Positions 54,355 through 64,000 of a stretch of DNA of 64,000 nt are shown here, one piece after another. The position numbers were made by a program, and so were the translations under genes. This stretch comes from Haemophilus haemolyticus M19501 (GTDB taxonomy: Bacteria; Pseudomonadota; Gammaproteobacteria; Enterobacterales; Pasteurellaceae), in assembly GCF_000222025.1 (NCBI RefSeq), contig NZ_AFQO01000016.1:62001-126000 (forward strand), in the 5' to 3' direction. The notes beneath the pieces are model-generated. The model had not been told where the DNA came from. It saw only the letters and a program-made list of their open reading frames with translations, and ran no database searches. The number at the start of each line of letters is the position of its first letter. Positions within the stretch are counted from its first letter, which is position 1.

Positions 54355-55221
54355 ATGGGATTTATTGGAAAAATTATAGGCGTATTTTTAGGTTGGAAAG
54401 TTGGCGGATTTTTTGGTGCGATAGCTGGGCTTATTTTAGGTTCCATCGCAGATAAAAAATTGTATGAACTTGGTTCAGTAAGTTCTAGTTTCTTTAAAAA
54501 GAAAACAACGCGTCAAGACTTGTTTATGCAAACCACCTTTGCGGTGCTAGGACATTTAAGCAAATCGAAAGGGCGTGTAACAGAAGAAGATATCCAATTA
54601 GCTAATCAATTAATGATTCAGCTTAAACTGGATGATGCTGGGCGTAAATTAGCTCAGGATGCGTTTCGTCGCGGTAAAGAGCCTGATTTCCCAATTCGTC
54701 AAGTTATACGTGAATTTCGCATTGGTTGTGGGCAACGTGCTGATTTATTGCGAATGTTCTTACAAGTGCAAGTTCAAGCGGCTTTTGCCGATTCAGAACT
54801 TCACGAAAATGAGAAAGAAGTGCTTTATGTAATTGCTGAAGAGCTTGGTCTTTCTCGTATGCAATTTGAACAAATGATTGCGATGGAAATGGCTGCTCGA
54901 GCTTTTACTCAAGGCGGTTTCTATCAGCAATATCAACAAGGTGCCTATCAAGGTGGCTACCAATATCAGCAACAAAATAGTGGTAGTTACCAACATGCTT
55001 CTGGCCCAACTTTAAATGATGCCTATAAAGTATTGGGTGTTACTGAGTCCGACGAGCAAAACACGGTTAAGCGTGCTTATCGTCGTTTAATGAATGAACA
55101 CCATCCAGATAAACTTGTGGCGAAAGGTTTACCGCCAGAAATGATGGAAATGGCAAAAGAAAAAACTCAACAGATTCAAGCTGCTTACGATTTAATTTGT
55201 AAAGCAAAAGGCTGGAAATAG
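54355..55221 (+). CDS. djlA: Membrane-anchored DnaJ-like co-chaperone DjlA
   Basis: DjlA is a type III J protein of the inner membrane that works with DnaK. The 288-aa protein has a glycine-rich N-terminal membrane segment at residues 3-30, a TerB-like helical domain, a Q/Y/G-rich linker around residues 195-220 and a C-terminal J domain with the HPD motif in NEHHPDKL. Its TAG overlaps the dusC GTG by one base. Confidence 0.95.
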   Translation: MGFIGKIIGVFLGWKVGGFFGAIAGLILGSIADKKLYELGSVSSSFFKKKTTRQDLFMQTTFAVLGHLSKSKGRVTEEDIQLANQLMIQLKLDDAGRKLAQDAFRRGKEPDFPIRQVIREFRIGCGQRADLLRMFLQVQVQAAFADSELHENEKEVLYVIAEELGLSRMQFEQMIAMEMAARAFTQGGFYQQYQQGAYQGGYQYQQQNSGSYQHASGPTLNDAYKVLGVTESDEQNTVKRAYRRLMNEHHPDKLVAKGLPPEMMEMAKEKTQQIQAAYDLICKAKGWK

Positions 55222-56153
55222 TGCGTGTTATTCTTGCGCCTATGCAAGGGGTTCTTGATCCCTTTGTACGGCAACTTCTCACTGAAGTGAATGACTACGA
55301 TTTATGTATAACAGAATTTGTTCGCGTAGTTGATCAACTTCTCCCTGAAAAAGTATTTTATCGTTTATGCCCTGAATTAAAAAATCAGGGCTTTACTTCT
55401 TCTGGCACGCCTGTACGAGTGCAGTTGCTAGGGCAGCATCCAGAATGCCTTGCTGAAAATGCTATTCGTGCGATCGAGCTTGGTTCTCATGGCATTGATT
55501 TAAATTGTGGTTGCCCCTCTAAAACAGTGAATGGCAGCAATGGTGGTGCGGCATTATTGAAACAGCCTGAATTGATTTATCGTGCCACTCAAGCCTTACG
55601 CCAAGCCGTGCCAAGTGAATTCCCTGTTAGTGTAAAAGTGCGGTTAGGTTGGGATGATATTTCTCAAGCTTTTGAAATCGCTGATGCGGTAGAGCAAGGC
55701 GGCGCAACCGAAATTACAGTTCATGGACGCACAAAAGCTGATGGTTATCGTGCTGATCGAATTAATTGGAAAAAAATTAGCGAAGTCCGAGAGCGTTTAT
55801 CCATTCCTGTTATTGCTAACGGAGAAATTTGGCATTGGCAAGATGGGCAAGATTGCTTATCTCAAACAGGTTGTCAAGATTTAATGGTAGGACGAGGCGC
55901 GTTGAATATTCCGAATTTAAGCCATGTTCTGAAATCAAATGCAGAAAAAATGCCTTGGTTCGATATTCAAAAAATCTTGCAAAAATATGCTAATGTTGAA
56001 AATGAATATGACAGTGGTTTTTACCATGTGGCACGAATTAAACAATGGTTACGTTATTTGAATAAAGAATATGATGAAGCGAACCAAGTGTTTGATAAGA
56101 TTAAGACTTGCCAAACTGATGAAGATTTGAAATTACGTTTAAATGATAAATAA
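55221..56153 (+). CDS. dusC: tRNA-dihydrouridine(16) synthase
   Basis: DusC reduces U16 in tRNA with FMN and NADPH. The 310-aa protein starts at GTG 55221 ([13 protein letters not shown]), has the catalytic cysteine in [12 protein letters not shown] and [11 protein letters not shown]. It overlaps djlA by one base and ends at a strong terminator. Confidence 0.93.
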   Translation: MRVILAPMQGVLDPFVRQLLTEVNDYDLCITEFVRVVDQLLPEKVFYRLCPELKNQGFTSSGTPVRVQLLGQHPECLAENAIRAIELGSHGIDLNCGCPSKTVNGSNGGAALLKQPELIYRATQALRQAVPSEFPVSVKVRLGWDDISQAFEIADAVEQGGATEITVHGRTKADGYRADRINWKKISEVRERLSIPVIANGEIWHWQDGQDCLSQTGCQDLMVGRGALNIPNLSHVLKSNAEKMPWFDIQKILQKYANVENEYDSGFYHVARIKQWLRYLNKEYDEANQVFDKIKTCQTDEDLKLRLNDK

Positions 56154-56177
56154 AAAACCTGCTAATCAGCAGGTTTT
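56154..56177 (+). terminator. dusC terminator
   Basis: AAAACCTGCT and AGCAGGTTTT enclose AATC and are followed by CTTTTTAT, a strong hairpin between convergent dusC and rpoH. Confidence 0.88.
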
Positions 56178-56192
56178 CTTTTTATAAATTAT

Positions 56193-57038
56193 TTAAAAAC
56201 TCACCGCACTTTTTAATTTTTTCAGTGCATTAGTTTCTAATTGACGTATACGTTCTGCAGAGACATTATATTTTGCTGCCAAATCGTGTAATGTAGCTTT
56301 GTTATCATCTAACCAACGAGCTTTGATAATATCCTGACTACGCGCATCTAGACTTTGTAGCGCTGCACCTAATTGCTCGGTTGCTTGGCTTTCAAAGTTT
56401 TCATTTTCAAGCTCTGCTGCAAAATTAGAACTTTTATCTTCCAAATAAAGGGCTGGAGAATAAGTCTCTGTTTCTGCATCATCAGTAGGTAAATCAAAAC
56501 CTACATCGGCACCGCTCATACGTGATTCCATTTCGATCACATCTTCTTTGGAAACACCCAATTCATTAGCCACGAGATCAACTTCATTTTCATTGAACCA
56601 GCCTAAACGTTGTTTAGTTTTGCGTAGGTTGAAAAATAATTTACGTTGAGCTTTCGTGGTCGCTACTTTTACGATACGCCAGTTACGAAGAACATATTCG
56701 TGGATCTCAGCTTTAATCCAATGCACGGCGAATGATACCAAACGTACACCAACTTCAGGGTTAAAACGTTTAACAGCTTTCATTAAGCCGATATTGCCTT
56801 CTTGGATTAAGTCAGCTTGTGGCAAACCATAGCCCGAATAGCCACGTGCCACATGGATCACGAAACGAAGATGCGACAAAATGAGTTTTTTCGCGGCATC
56901 TAAATCTTCGTGATAATACAAACGTTCTGCCAATTCCTTTTCTTCCTCTGCGGTCAGCATCGGATATTCATTTGCCGCACGAATATAACCTTCGATACTG
57001 CCTTGAGGAACTAACATCATTTGTGTTTCTTTATCCAT
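56193..57038 (-). CDS. rpoH: Heat-shock sigma factor RpoH (sigma-32)
   Basis: RpoH directs RNA polymerase to heat-shock promoters such as that of groESL in this window. The 281-aa protein has region 2 with [20 protein letters not shown], the RpoH-specific [17 protein letters not shown] box used in turnover, and a region 4 helix-turn-helix with [15 protein letters not shown]. It stands alone. The 137 bp upstream to the next gene contain no recognised motif. Confidence 0.97.
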   Translation of the reverse strand: MDKETQMMLVPQGSIEGYIRAANEYPMLTAEEEKELAERLYYHEDLDAAKKLILSHLRFVIHVARGYSGYGLPQADLIQEGNIGLMKAVKRFNPEVGVRLVSFAVHWIKAEIHEYVLRNWRIVKVATTKAQRKLFFNLRKTKQRLGWFNENEVDLVANELGVSKEDVIEMESRMSGADVGFDLPTDDAETETYSPALYLEDKSSNFAAELENENFESQATEQLGAALQSLDARSQDIIKARWLDDNKATLHDLAAKYNVSAERIRQLETNALKKLKSAVSF

Positions 57039-57175
57039 CGTTTCCCTTCTTTATTTTGGCTTTTGCCAATCAATGTACTTAGTTATAGCACAATAAGCTA
57101 TCTTATTGAACCAATTTGTTAATAAGACAGGTTTTATCAATCAAAAGTTCAATTATTCTAAATAATTCTGATTAA

Positions 57176-57487
57176 TTAGCAAAGTGGAATGAGGGTTAAA
57201 TTAAGGTTTTCATTAATCACTTTAAATAGTAAATCAATGTTCGGATGTTTGCCTAGATTCGCTTTTGCATCTTCGACGTGTTCTGCAAACCATTCAACGC
57301 CTTGTTGTGCGGAAGTGCGGTTTAATTTCCCGTTAAATTTTTCAGCCAATGCATTATAAAGGCGAAGCGAACCTAATTTACCAGGGATGGCTGGAATGTT
57401 GTGGATAATAGTTTCGCCATCTATCACATTTAAACCGGTTAAATGATCGATTGTGGGTAAGGTTTCTAAAATTTCTTTAAAGCTCAT
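57176..57487 (-). CDS. DUF2322 family protein
   Basis: This 103-aa protein resembles the DUF2322 family found in Neisseria and Pasteurellaceae, with LPTIDHLTGLNVI near the start, IPAIPGKLGSLRLYNALAE and EDAKANLGKHPNIDLLF. It has no membrane segment. It is 25 bp downstream of murB on the same strand, so it may share that transcript. Function unknown. Confidence 0.75.
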   Translation of the reverse strand: MSFKEILETLPTIDHLTGLNVIDGETIIHNIPAIPGKLGSLRLYNALAEKFNGKLNRTSAQQGVEWFAEHVEDAKANLGKHPNIDLLFKVINENLNLTLIPLC

Positions 57488-57512
57488 GGTTTATTTCCTT
57501 AATCTATATAAA

Positions 57513-58538
57513 TTATGCGATAGTTTGCTCGCTATTTACTTCGCCAGTTGCACCAATAAAGCGGACTTCAGGTTGTAAATATACACCAAATTTTTCTGCA
57601 ACAGTTTGGCGAACGTGATGGGCGAGTTTGACCACGTCTTGTCCTGTTGCCTCGCTTTTGTTAATTAATACTAATGCTTGTTTTTCATGAACGGCTGCAC
57701 CGCCAATTTGAAAACCTTTAAGATTGCATTGATCAATCAGCCAGCCCGCCGCTAATTTCACTGAGCCATCTTCCTGTGGAAAGTGCGGTAGATTTTCGTG
57801 ATGTTTTTTGATTTCTTCAAAATGTTCTGAACTGACAACGGGATTTTTAAAGAAACTCCCCGCATTACCAAATTCATTTGGATTAGGTAATTTACTTTGA
57901 CGGATATGACAGACTTCATCAAAAATTTGTTTAGCGGTGACTGTTTTTGGATCGAACTCTACAAGTGAGCCATATTTTAGAATAGGCTGCCAGTTTTTTG
58001 TGAGCTTTAATCCAACCGCTGTAATCACGTAACCTTGTTGGTAACGATGTTTGAAAATACTTTCACGATAACCAAATTCACATTGTTCTACGTCGAGTCG
58101 GAAGGTTTCATTCGTGTTTAAATTAAGCACATCTACATAATCGCACACATCTTTAAATTCAACGCCATAAGCACCGATGTTTTGAATTGGTGCAGAGCCT
58201 GCACAGCCAGGAATTAGAGCCAGATTTTCTAATCCATAAATACCATTGTTAATAGACCAGTCCACCAATTCATGCCAATTTTCACCGCCATTCACATGCA
58301 GGTAGTGAAAATCAGAATCCTGTTGATGAGTAATACCCATTAAACGATTTAAAATCACCACACCATTAAAATCATCTAGAAATAGCATATTACTGCCTTG
58401 ACCTAGAAAAAGTGCGGGTAAATTTTCCGCTTTTGAATGAGCCCATGCTTGTTGTAGTTGTTCAATGCTATGCGCTTCGATAATTTCACGAGCATTAGCA
58501 TGAATATGGAAAGTGTGAAAAGGTTGTAAATTTTGCAT
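57513..58538 (-). CDS. murB: UDP-N-acetylenolpyruvoylglucosamine reductase
   Basis: MurB reduces UDP-GlcNAc-enolpyruvate to UDP-MurNAc for peptidoglycan synthesis with FAD and NADPH. The 341-aa protein is the long type I form with [27 protein letters not shown] and the catalytic serine in [10 protein letters not shown]. It is followed by the DUF2322 gene. Confidence 0.96.
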   Translation of the reverse strand: MQNLQPFHTFHIHANAREIIEAHSIEQLQQAWAHSKAENLPALFLGQGSNMLFLDDFNGVVILNRLMGITHQQDSDFHYLHVNGGENWHELVDWSINNGIYGLENLALIPGCAGSAPIQNIGAYGVEFKDVCDYVDVLNLNTNETFRLDVEQCEFGYRESIFKHRYQQGYVITAVGLKLTKNWQPILKYGSLVEFDPKTVTAKQIFDEVCHIRQSKLPNPNEFGNAGSFFKNPVVSSEHFEEIKKHHENLPHFPQEDGSVKLAAGWLIDQCNLKGFQIGGAAVHEKQALVLINKSEATGQDVVKLAHHVRQTVAEKFGVYLQPEVRFIGATGEVNSEQTIA

Positions 58539-58613
58539 TTAAAATACCATTGTCGGGTGCATAAAAAATTTATCTTTTATACCAGCTGCTATGAATAATT
58601 ATATCCACCGTAA

Positions 58614-60317
58614 TCAACATAACGCGTGCGGAAGCGTGATTTTTACCTGCGTACCGCCTTGTTCGCGACGGATGATGTTAAATTCTGCGTTAAGTTGGCG
58701 ACTACGTTCAGTCATAATATTTAACCCATAATGACCTTCAGGCTCTTCAAGGTTTTGAATACCGATACCATTATCTTCAACTAAAATTTCGTATTCGCCT
58801 TCTGCATTAATTTTGGCGCTAATTTCAATTGCTGTGCCTTGAGAATGTTTGATCGCATTGGTGGTCGCTTCGCGTACAATTTGTAGCACGTGAACCAGTT
58901 GTTGTGGATTCAAACTTTGTGATGGCAATTGACAATTAACGTTCATTTGCATCGTTGTTTGTGAACGTAATGAGTCAATCACTTGTTCTAGCGCAAGTTG
59001 TAAATTAGCTTCTTGTATAGTTAAACGGAAAGTGGCTAAAAGCTCGCGTAATTGTGCATATCCACTCGAAAGAGCCTGTTCAAAATCACGAATAATGACC
59101 AAACTTTGTTCTTTGGATGAATCGCCTTCTTTCTTCAAGTTATGTTTAAGTAATGTAAGTTGGATCTGTAAAAACGATAGCACTTGAGCCAATGAGTCAT
59201 GCAATTCTCGCGCGATAATTGACCGCTCTTCCATCAATAAGAGCTGTTCTTGTTGGCGTAAACTTTTTTGGAAATAAAGGGCTCGCCCAAGCATTTGAGC
59301 AAGGTTTTGCATCATTCTAGGATCGGGACAAGGCAATCCTGCTTGCCAGGAGAGTGCGCCGAATTCTTCGTTATCGACAGAAAGTGTCTCAGTTTGCAAC
59401 GAGCAGTCTAAATCTTGAGTACCAAAAGCAATATCCCAATGCTCTGCACCCATGACTTCAACTTTGATATATTTCAAATTCTCGCTGACCAGAATGTGGT
59501 CAAGCACTTGGCTTAATACTTTATCGTTGATTGTGTTTGCATTAAGAATTTGAGAACTTTGATAAAGTGTCGTCAAAGAGCGGTTGGTTTGGCGTAACTT
59601 TTGTGTTTTTTCGTTTACTGTTTCTTCCAAACGTGAATAAAGCTGCCCAAGCTCCGTGGACATTTGTGTAAAAATACGCGCCAATGTACCGAGTTCATTT
59701 TGTTTCGTTGTATCTAGCGGAATGTGATTGAATTGACGCATTTGCACTTGCATACTGGCTTTCGTCATTAAGTGCAGTGGTTTTACGACTTCCCGCTGTG
59801 TGTACCAAATCACATAAGACACCATGAGTAAAATTAACAACATCGCGAAAAAGAGTACCGATACGCCCAAAATCCATTTTTGTTCACTGAAACGTTGTAG
59901 CTCAAACACAAAATAATCAACATCTGCCACATAGTCAGTGAGCTGATTACTATAGTTTTTTATATCGTGTTGGCGGGCATATTTTTCCATGTTCGTCCAA
60001 CGTTGCAAAATGTTTTGATAGGAATGTTTTAATACATTTGGTGTGAAAAATTGATTTTGAACTTCTAGTAAAGCAGATGAATGGAGGCTTATATGATAAC
60101 GACGTAAGTTCGTTTCCACGCTTTCTGGTTGTTCTTGCATTTCATAGAGCAGACGATAACTTTGCATCCGCAGAGATCCTGAAATATTAATGGCTTCTGC
60201 GTCATATTTATTACTGCTCATAATTGCCAAACTTAGCGAGCTAATCACGCCAGCAACGATGAGAATGATGAATAAATATTTAGCAATACGAGTGGAAACT
60301 GAACGTTTAGTATGCAC
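58614..60317 (-). CDS. narQ: Nitrate/nitrite sensor histidine kinase NarQ
   Basis: NarQ senses nitrate and nitrite and phosphorylates NarP/NarL-type regulators. The 567-aa inner-membrane protein has membrane segments near residues 14-35 and 145-172, a periplasmic domain with the ligand-binding P-box at 43-55 (NISGSLRMQSYRL, Arg50), a HAMP segment, a GAF-like region, the phospho-histidine in RELHDSLAQVLSFLQ and the ATPase motifs DNGIGIQ and GHYGLNIMTERS. Its partner narP is not in the window. Confidence 0.95.
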   Translation of the reverse strand: MHTKRSVSTRIAKYLFIILIVAGVISSLSLAIMSSNKYDAEAINISGSLRMQSYRLLYEMQEQPESVETNLRRYHISLHSSALLEVQNQFFTPNVLKHSYQNILQRWTNMEKYARQHDIKNYSNQLTDYVADVDYFVFELQRFSEQKWILGVSVLFFAMLLILLMVSYVIWYTQREVVKPLHLMTKASMQVQMRQFNHIPLDTTKQNELGTLARIFTQMSTELGQLYSRLEETVNEKTQKLRQTNRSLTTLYQSSQILNANTINDKVLSQVLDHILVSENLKYIKVEVMGAEHWDIAFGTQDLDCSLQTETLSVDNEEFGALSWQAGLPCPDPRMMQNLAQMLGRALYFQKSLRQQEQLLLMEERSIIARELHDSLAQVLSFLQIQLTLLKHNLKKEGDSSKEQSLVIIRDFEQALSSGYAQLRELLATFRLTIQEANLQLALEQVIDSLRSQTTMQMNVNCQLPSQSLNPQQLVHVLQIVREATTNAIKHSQGTAIEISAKINAEGEYEILVEDNGIGIQNLEEPEGHYGLNIMTERSRQLNAEFNIIRREQGGTQVKITLPHALC

Positions 60318-60358
60318 AGGAAACTCCAGTGGAAATTTAGAAAAGTGCGGTGAATTTT

Positions 60359-60958
60359 TTATTTCTTTTTAAATTTAGCCCAAACTTTATCTTCTTGACC
60401 GCGCCATAAACGTTGAACATTATCGTGATGACGATAAATTAATAGACAACAGACCAAGGCAACGGGAAAAGTAAATTCAGGTTTGAACCACCACACATAA
60501 AAAGGCACAAGTAATGCAGAAATAACCGCACTTAATGAAGAATAGCCACTAACAAGAAAAACAAAGATCCACGTACCAAACATTGAACCTGCAATAGTCC
60601 AAGAAATCGGTGCGATTGCCCCAAAGGCAGTTGCAACACCTTTACCACCTTTAAATTGAAAAAAAATTGGGAAAATATGCCCTAAACAAGCACCAAGTGC
60701 GACCATCCCCAATTCAAATTGAGTAAGACCTAAATAATAACCCGCCCATACAGGAATCATCCCTTTTAACATATCAAAAATAAGCACCGCCAAGGCAGAC
60801 TTACGATTTCCAATGCGCAACACATTTGTCGCCCCAGGATTGTGTGAACCATTTTGACGAGGATCGGGTAATCCAGTAAGGCGACAAATTAAAATCGCAC
60901 TGGAAATTGAGCCTAAAAGATAGGCAAAAAGCATATAAAAAAGGGCGAAAAGGCTCAT
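60359..60958 (-). CDS. plsY: Acyl-phosphate:glycerol-3-phosphate acyltransferase
   Basis: PlsY makes lysophosphatidic acid, the first step of phospholipid synthesis, in the inner membrane. I chose ATG 60958 ([20 protein letters not shown]), preceded by GGAG, giving 199 aa; upstream in-frame codons back to TTG 60973 are not needed. Family motifs are [21 protein letters not shown] and the final RHHDNVQRL. Confidence 0.95.
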   Translation of the reverse strand: MSLFALFYMLFAYLLGSISSAILICRLTGLPDPRQNGSHNPGATNVLRIGNRKSALAVLIFDMLKGMIPVWAGYYLGLTQFELGMVALGACLGHIFPIFFQFKGGKGVATAFGAIAPISWTIAGSMFGTWIFVFLVSGYSSLSAVISALLVPFYVWWFKPEFTFPVALVCCLLIYRHHDNVQRLWRGQEDKVWAKFKKK

Positions 60959-61040
60959 TTTACACTCCAGCAAGAAAAACTGTTCGTTATTTTACCCAAA
61001 GTTGATAGCATACGCCTACAATAATTTTAGAGGAAACCTT

Positions 61041-61397
61041 ATGGATCGTATTTTTATTGAAGAATTGACTGTTTTTGCACAAATCGGTGTATATGATTGG
61101 GAACAGCAAATTAAACAAAAACTTGTGTTTGATTTGGAAATGGCGTGGGATTGTAAACAAGCAGCAGAAACGGATGATGTTGAATATTGTTTAAATTATG
61201 CTGAAGTGAGCCAAGTGATAATTGATTATGTGGAAAGTAAACCTTTCTTGTTGATTGAGCGAGTAGCTTATGAAGTGGCTGATTTGCTTGAGTCACGTTA
61301 TCAACTTCAAGGATTAAAAATTAAACTGAGTAAACCGAAAGCCGTCGCGCAAGCTCGAAATGTTGGCGTATTGATTGTACGTGGATGTTTAAAATAA
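61041..61397 (+). CDS. folB: Dihydroneopterin aldolase
   Basis: FolB cleaves dihydroneopterin for folate synthesis. ATG 61041 (MDRIFIEELTVFAQIGVYDWE) follows GAGGAA and gives 118 aa; upstream in-frame codons from 61002 are excluded. Conserved active-site parts are IGVYDWEQ, ERVAYEVADLL and LSKPKAV. It is divergent from plsY. Confidence 0.95.
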   Translation: MDRIFIEELTVFAQIGVYDWEQQIKQKLVFDLEMAWDCKQAAETDDVEYCLNYAEVSQVIIDYVESKPFLLIERVAYEVADLLESRYQLQGLKIKLSKPKAVAQARNVGVLIVRGCLK

Positions 61398-61440
61398 TGT
61401 AAAATTTTCGTAAAAACTTATCGGCTTTTAAAACAAAATT

Positions 61441-61453
61441 GACTAAAATAGTC
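61441..61453. promoter_or_regulatory. Dyad upstream of sodC
   Basis: GACTA-AAA-TAGTC lies 32 bp before the sodC start, within its likely promoter. The protein that could bind it is unknown. Confidence 0.3.
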
Positions 61454-61484
61454 GCGAGTTTTTACTGCAATAAAGGAGATTGCA

Positions 61485-62057
61485 ATGAATATGAAAACCT
61501 TATTAGCACTAGCGGTTAGTGCGGTATGTTCAGTTGGTGTTGCGCAAGCACATGAGCATAATCACGATCACAATATGGCACCAAAAGGTGCTTCTATTGA
61601 AGTGAAAGTGCAACAACTTGATCCAGTAAATGGTAACAAAGATGTGGGTACAGTGACTATTACTGAATCTAACTATGGTCTTGTGTTTACCCCTAATTTA
61701 CAAGGATTAAGCGAAGGCTTACATGGTTTCCACATCCATGAAAACCCAAGCTGTGAGCCAAAAGAAAAAGAGGGTAAATTAACAGCTGGTTTAGGCGCGG
61801 GTGGTCACTGGGATCCTAAAGGTGCAAAACAACATGGTTACCCATGGCAAGATGATGCACACTTAGGTGATTTACCTGCATTAACTGTATTACATGATGG
61901 CACTGCAACTAATCCTGTTTTAGCACCACGTCTTAAACATTTAGATGATGTTCGTGGCCACTCTATTATGATTCACGCTGGTGGCGATAACCATTCAGAT
62001 CATCCAGCTCCACTTGGCGGTGGCGGCCCACGTATGGCATGTGGCGTGATTAAATAA
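61485..62057 (+). CDS. sodC: Periplasmic Cu,Zn superoxide dismutase
   Basis: SodC dismutates superoxide in the periplasm. The 190-aa protein has a signal peptide ending AQA at about residue 22, then a histidine-rich HEHNHDHN segment that can bind metal, the copper-site [10 protein letters not shown], the zinc loop with [16 protein letters not shown] and the C-terminal [19 protein letters not shown] precedes the ATG. sodC is reported as a marker of H. haemolyticus and of some encapsulated H. influenzae, and is usually absent from non-typeable strains. Confidence 0.97.
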   Translation: MNMKTLLALAVSAVCSVGVAQAHEHNHDHNMAPKGASIEVKVQQLDPVNGNKDVGTVTITESNYGLVFTPNLQGLSEGLHGFHIHENPSCEPKEKEGKLTAGLGAGGHWDPKGAKQHGYPWQDDAHLGDLPALTVLHDGTATNPVLAPRLKHLDDVRGHSIMIHAGGDNHSDHPAPLGGGGPRMACGVIK

Positions 62058-62077
62058 TTTGATTGTTCGAAACGAAA

Positions 62078-62106
62078 AGTGCGGTGAATTTTCACCGCAT
62101 TTTTTG
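62078..62106. terminator. sodC terminator
   Basis: GCGGTGAA at 62081-62088 pairs with TTCACCGC at 62091-62098, followed by ATTTTTT; the 5' arm begins in an uptake signal. It lies between convergent sodC and the merP-like gene. Confidence 0.8.
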
Positions 62107-62121
62107 CTAGATATTTAGCGT

Positions 62122-62400
62122 TTAATTCACGACTTCAGCAGTATATTTCAGCTTATGAATCGCATCGAATAATTGCTGGTTTGTGACTTTGGAATCTTCC
62201 ACAACCGTCACTAAACCATCTTTAATGGATGCTTTTGTTGAAATAACACCATCGATATTGCGCAATTCTTTATTGACTAAGTAAGCGCAAAGCTGGCAAT
62301 TCATTTCTTTTACTTTTAGCACAATTTGTTTGGTTTCATTCGCATGAGCAAAAGAAATGGCAAACAGCGAAAGCAAAAGTGCGGTAGATAATTTCTTCAT
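62122..62400 (-). CDS. MerP-like periplasmic heavy-metal-binding protein
   Basis: The 92-aa protein has a signal peptide (cleavage after AHA near residue 20) and one HMA domain with the metal site MNCQLC (Cys35, Cys38), where classical MerP has GMTCAAC. It would bind a thiophilic metal in the periplasm and hand it to the MerT-like protein encoded 8 bp upstream. No mercuric reductase or MerR gene is in the window. Confidence 0.85.
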   Translation of the reverse strand: MKKLSTALLLSLFAISFAHANETKQIVLKVKEMNCQLCAYLVNKELRNIDGVISTKASIKDGLVTVVEDSKVTNQQLFDAIHKLKYTAEVVN

Positions 62401-62408
62401 TTTTATTC

Positions 62409-62771
62409 CTAATTAGCTAATTCTAAAATCCAAGGCAAAATTGTTGGATAGGTTAAGAAAAAAATCATCACGATAAATACAATCCAATATAAAACGATGA
62501 GTTTTTTACGGGAAATATATTTGATACAAATGATTTTTTTGGAAAACATCAACAGCCAAAATCCATAGGCAAAGGCGCATAATGAAATAATGAGCATGGG
62601 AATGCGCAAATAATCATATTCGCCTAAGCCAATCAACCAAGTAGACGATACGCCGAACACTAAATAAATTAATGGTGCGATGCAGCACAAAGTTGATGCC
62701 ACCGCGGCGCTAAGTGCGGTGGCTATGGCAACCCAAAAGGATTTATTAGAGTTTTTTAGAGACGTAGTCAT
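62409..62771 (-). CDS. MerT-like inner-membrane metal transporter
   Basis: The 120-aa protein has three membrane segments and a vicinal cysteine pair at residues 29-30 in the first ([12 protein letters not shown]), as in MerT. The cytoplasmic loop has one cysteine ([11 protein letters not shown]) where MerT usually has two. I chose ATG 62771; a TTG 21 bp upstream is in frame. It overlaps the upstream gene by 26 bp. Confidence 0.83.
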   Translation of the reverse strand: MTTSLKNSNKSFWVAIATALSAAVASTLCCIAPLIYLVFGVSSTWLIGLGEYDYLRIPMLIISLCAFAYGFWLLMFSKKIICIKYISRKKLIVLYWIVFIVMIFFLTYPTILPWILELAN

Positions 62772-63855
62772 ATTTAAATTCTTTTGGATCAAAGGAATTT
62801 AACGGATCACCCCCCACTTCAGCATACGGATAGCCGAAGTTATTGATTGGAGCCAGTTCTGGTTGTGGATATAAATCGAAGTCACGGGCATGATTAAATC
62901 CTACCCAGTTTGCTTCCCAGTTACCAAACAAATATTTTGCTACGGCTTGTGTATCTTTATCTTCAACAGATTTTTTCTCTGCTAAACGCATTTTGGCAAC
63001 GTCTGCGGAATCAACAGGCACCCAGCCGAATCCTGCAAGGTAGAATTCAGCACGGCAATGTTGGCCACCACTTACGTTTGCGATGCCTTGTTCATTCGCA
63101 CTACCGAAAGCACCTTTGGAATATTTGCCCATTTTCTCTGCCGCACCTAAGCGAATACCAAAAATTTCACGGGCTGGAATGTCTGCCGCACGAGCTAGTG
63201 CCACAAATACAGAATTAATATCGGTACATTTACCTTTTAATACGCCAGTGGTAAGAATTTTTTCTACATCGCCGTCGCCACAACCTAATACAGAATTATC
63301 ACGTTCCATATTTTTTACGATCCAACGGTGAATAAGTTCTGCTTTTTTCAATGGATTAGTTTCTTTACCTACGATTTTGTCAGCAAATTCTTTCACTATG
63401 CCATCAGTTTTAATGTGTTGAGTAGCTTTTAAGTATTCTTGTACATCCACGGAATACTGAATATCTTTTGGCGGAGTATAATTCTCTAAAGCACCTTTCA
63501 CCATCGGTTCACGGTCTTTTGTTTCAATGACCATCGTGACTTTTAAATCACGTTTTTGTGCATCTTTATCCCAAGTAGCAAATAAGGTTTTCGCTCCGTA
63601 TTTATTGTTTTCTGTTACATAGGCATTCATGTAATTACCTTCAAAGTGAATCGATTTCACTTGTTGGTATTCCCCATTAAATGGTAATGGAACCCATAAA
63701 TTGGTTTGTCCTTGCGAGCCTTTTGGCACAACTAAATCATAGGTTTGCGTGAATTCGTAAAGATGGGCGTCTGTATTGTAGTTTGGAATATTAGTGTTTG
63801 CATGAGCTAACGAGCCACATGCAGAAAGCACCGCAACTGCGATAAGTTTCTTCAT
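62746..63855 (-). CDS. Periplasmic transglutaminase-like protein
   Basis: The 369-aa protein has a signal peptide ([19 protein letters not shown], a normal Sec signal; a lipobox is not convincing) and a transglutaminase-like core with the probable triad Cys in [19 protein letters not shown], His in [12 protein letters not shown] and Asp in [10 protein letters not shown]. Members are often cysteine proteases. It heads the trio with the MerT- and MerP-like genes, overlapping by 26 bp, which implies one operon. The substrate is unknown. Its 145-bp upstream region shows only A/T-rich sequence and a TTAG/CTAA dyad near 63895-63910. Confidence 0.85.
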   Translation of the reverse strand: MKKLIAVAVLSACGSLAHANTNIPNYNTDAHLYEFTQTYDLVVPKGSQGQTNLWVPLPFNGEYQQVKSIHFEGNYMNAYVTENNKYGAKTLFATWDKDAQKRDLKVTMVIETKDREPMVKGALENYTPPKDIQYSVDVQEYLKATQHIKTDGIVKEFADKIVGKETNPLKKAELIHRWIVKNMERDNSVLGCGDGDVEKILTTGVLKGKCTDINSVFVALARAADIPAREIFGIRLGAAEKMGKYSKGAFGSANEQGIANVSGGQHCRAEFYLAGFGWVPVDSADVAKMRLAEKKSVEDKDTQAVAKYLFGNWEANWVGFNHARDFDLYPQPELAPINNFGYPYAEVGGDPLNSFDPKEFKYDYVSKKL

Positions 63856-64000
63856 GAAGAGATCCTCTAGTTAATAATAGTTAAACTTAACATATTAGAT
63901 AAACTAATACGCCACTATGCTAACGGGTTTTTAAATCCATAGTCAATTTGTTATTCCAAAATTTATTAAAACATCAATCTACTAAAATACCCTATAAATA

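Overview
The window is chromosomal DNA of a Haemophilus species of the H. influenzae / H. haemolyticus group. The 9-bp uptake signal AAGTGCGGT and its complement ACCGCACTT occur dozens of times, often as inverted pairs that form terminators. The proteins (FtsY, LpsA, ComM, YibK/TrmL, NarQ and others) match those I remember from H. influenzae Rd. A sodC gene, a deleted urease operon, and the apparent absence of the xyl and hxu loci from their Rd positions lean towards H. haemolyticus or an atypical H. influenzae. The species call is inference.

Layout. 1-5.5 kb: 3' part of ribB, the LOS glycosyltransferase gene lpsA with a (GCACA)12 tract that puts it out of frame, the rRNA/tRNA methylases trmL and rsmD, and ftsY-ftsE-ftsX. 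5.5-19.5 kb: the complete S10, spc and alpha ribosomal operons (rpsJ to rplQ, with secY, rpmJ and rpoA), with three recognisable promoters, the S10 leader and the alpha-operon S4 pseudoknot. 19.6-22.4 kb: a Crp/Fnr-family regulator, an anaerobic sulfatase-maturase-like radical SAM enzyme and a divergent TauE/SafE transporter. 22.4-35.1 kb: a mostly minus-strand housekeeping block (dxr, frr, pckA, hslO, argH, galU, csrA, alaS, uspA, pepP, ygfB). 35.2-39.1 kb: groEL-groES, the scar of a deleted urease operon, and aspA.

39.2-49.5 kb: tal, a DUF535 gene, engB, the competence gene comM behind a perfect CRP-S site, deoC, a thioredoxin-like gene, hldD and waaF, a YcxB-like membrane protein, an EamA-type transporter and a frameshifted waaC. 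49.5-61.4 kb: an MFS transporter, tRNA-Ser(GGA), a SulP transporter, rph-pyrE, djlA-dusC, rpoH, a DUF2322 gene, murB, narQ, plsY and folB. 61.4-64 kb: sodC, then a minus-strand trio of a periplasmic transglutaminase-like protein, MerT-like and MerP-like proteins.

Genes that work together: lpsA, hldD, waaF and waaC all serve the lipooligosaccharide inner core, and two of the four are off or broken as read. rpoH encodes the sigma factor expected to read the groE promoter seen here. CRP, FNR, ArgR and CRP-S type operators precede pckA, aspA, the radical SAM/TauE pair, argH and comM. The strongest leads are the repeat tract at the start of lpsA, the doubly frameshifted waaC, the urease deletion scar, the orphan sulfatase-maturase module and the sodC/mer-like cluster next to folB.
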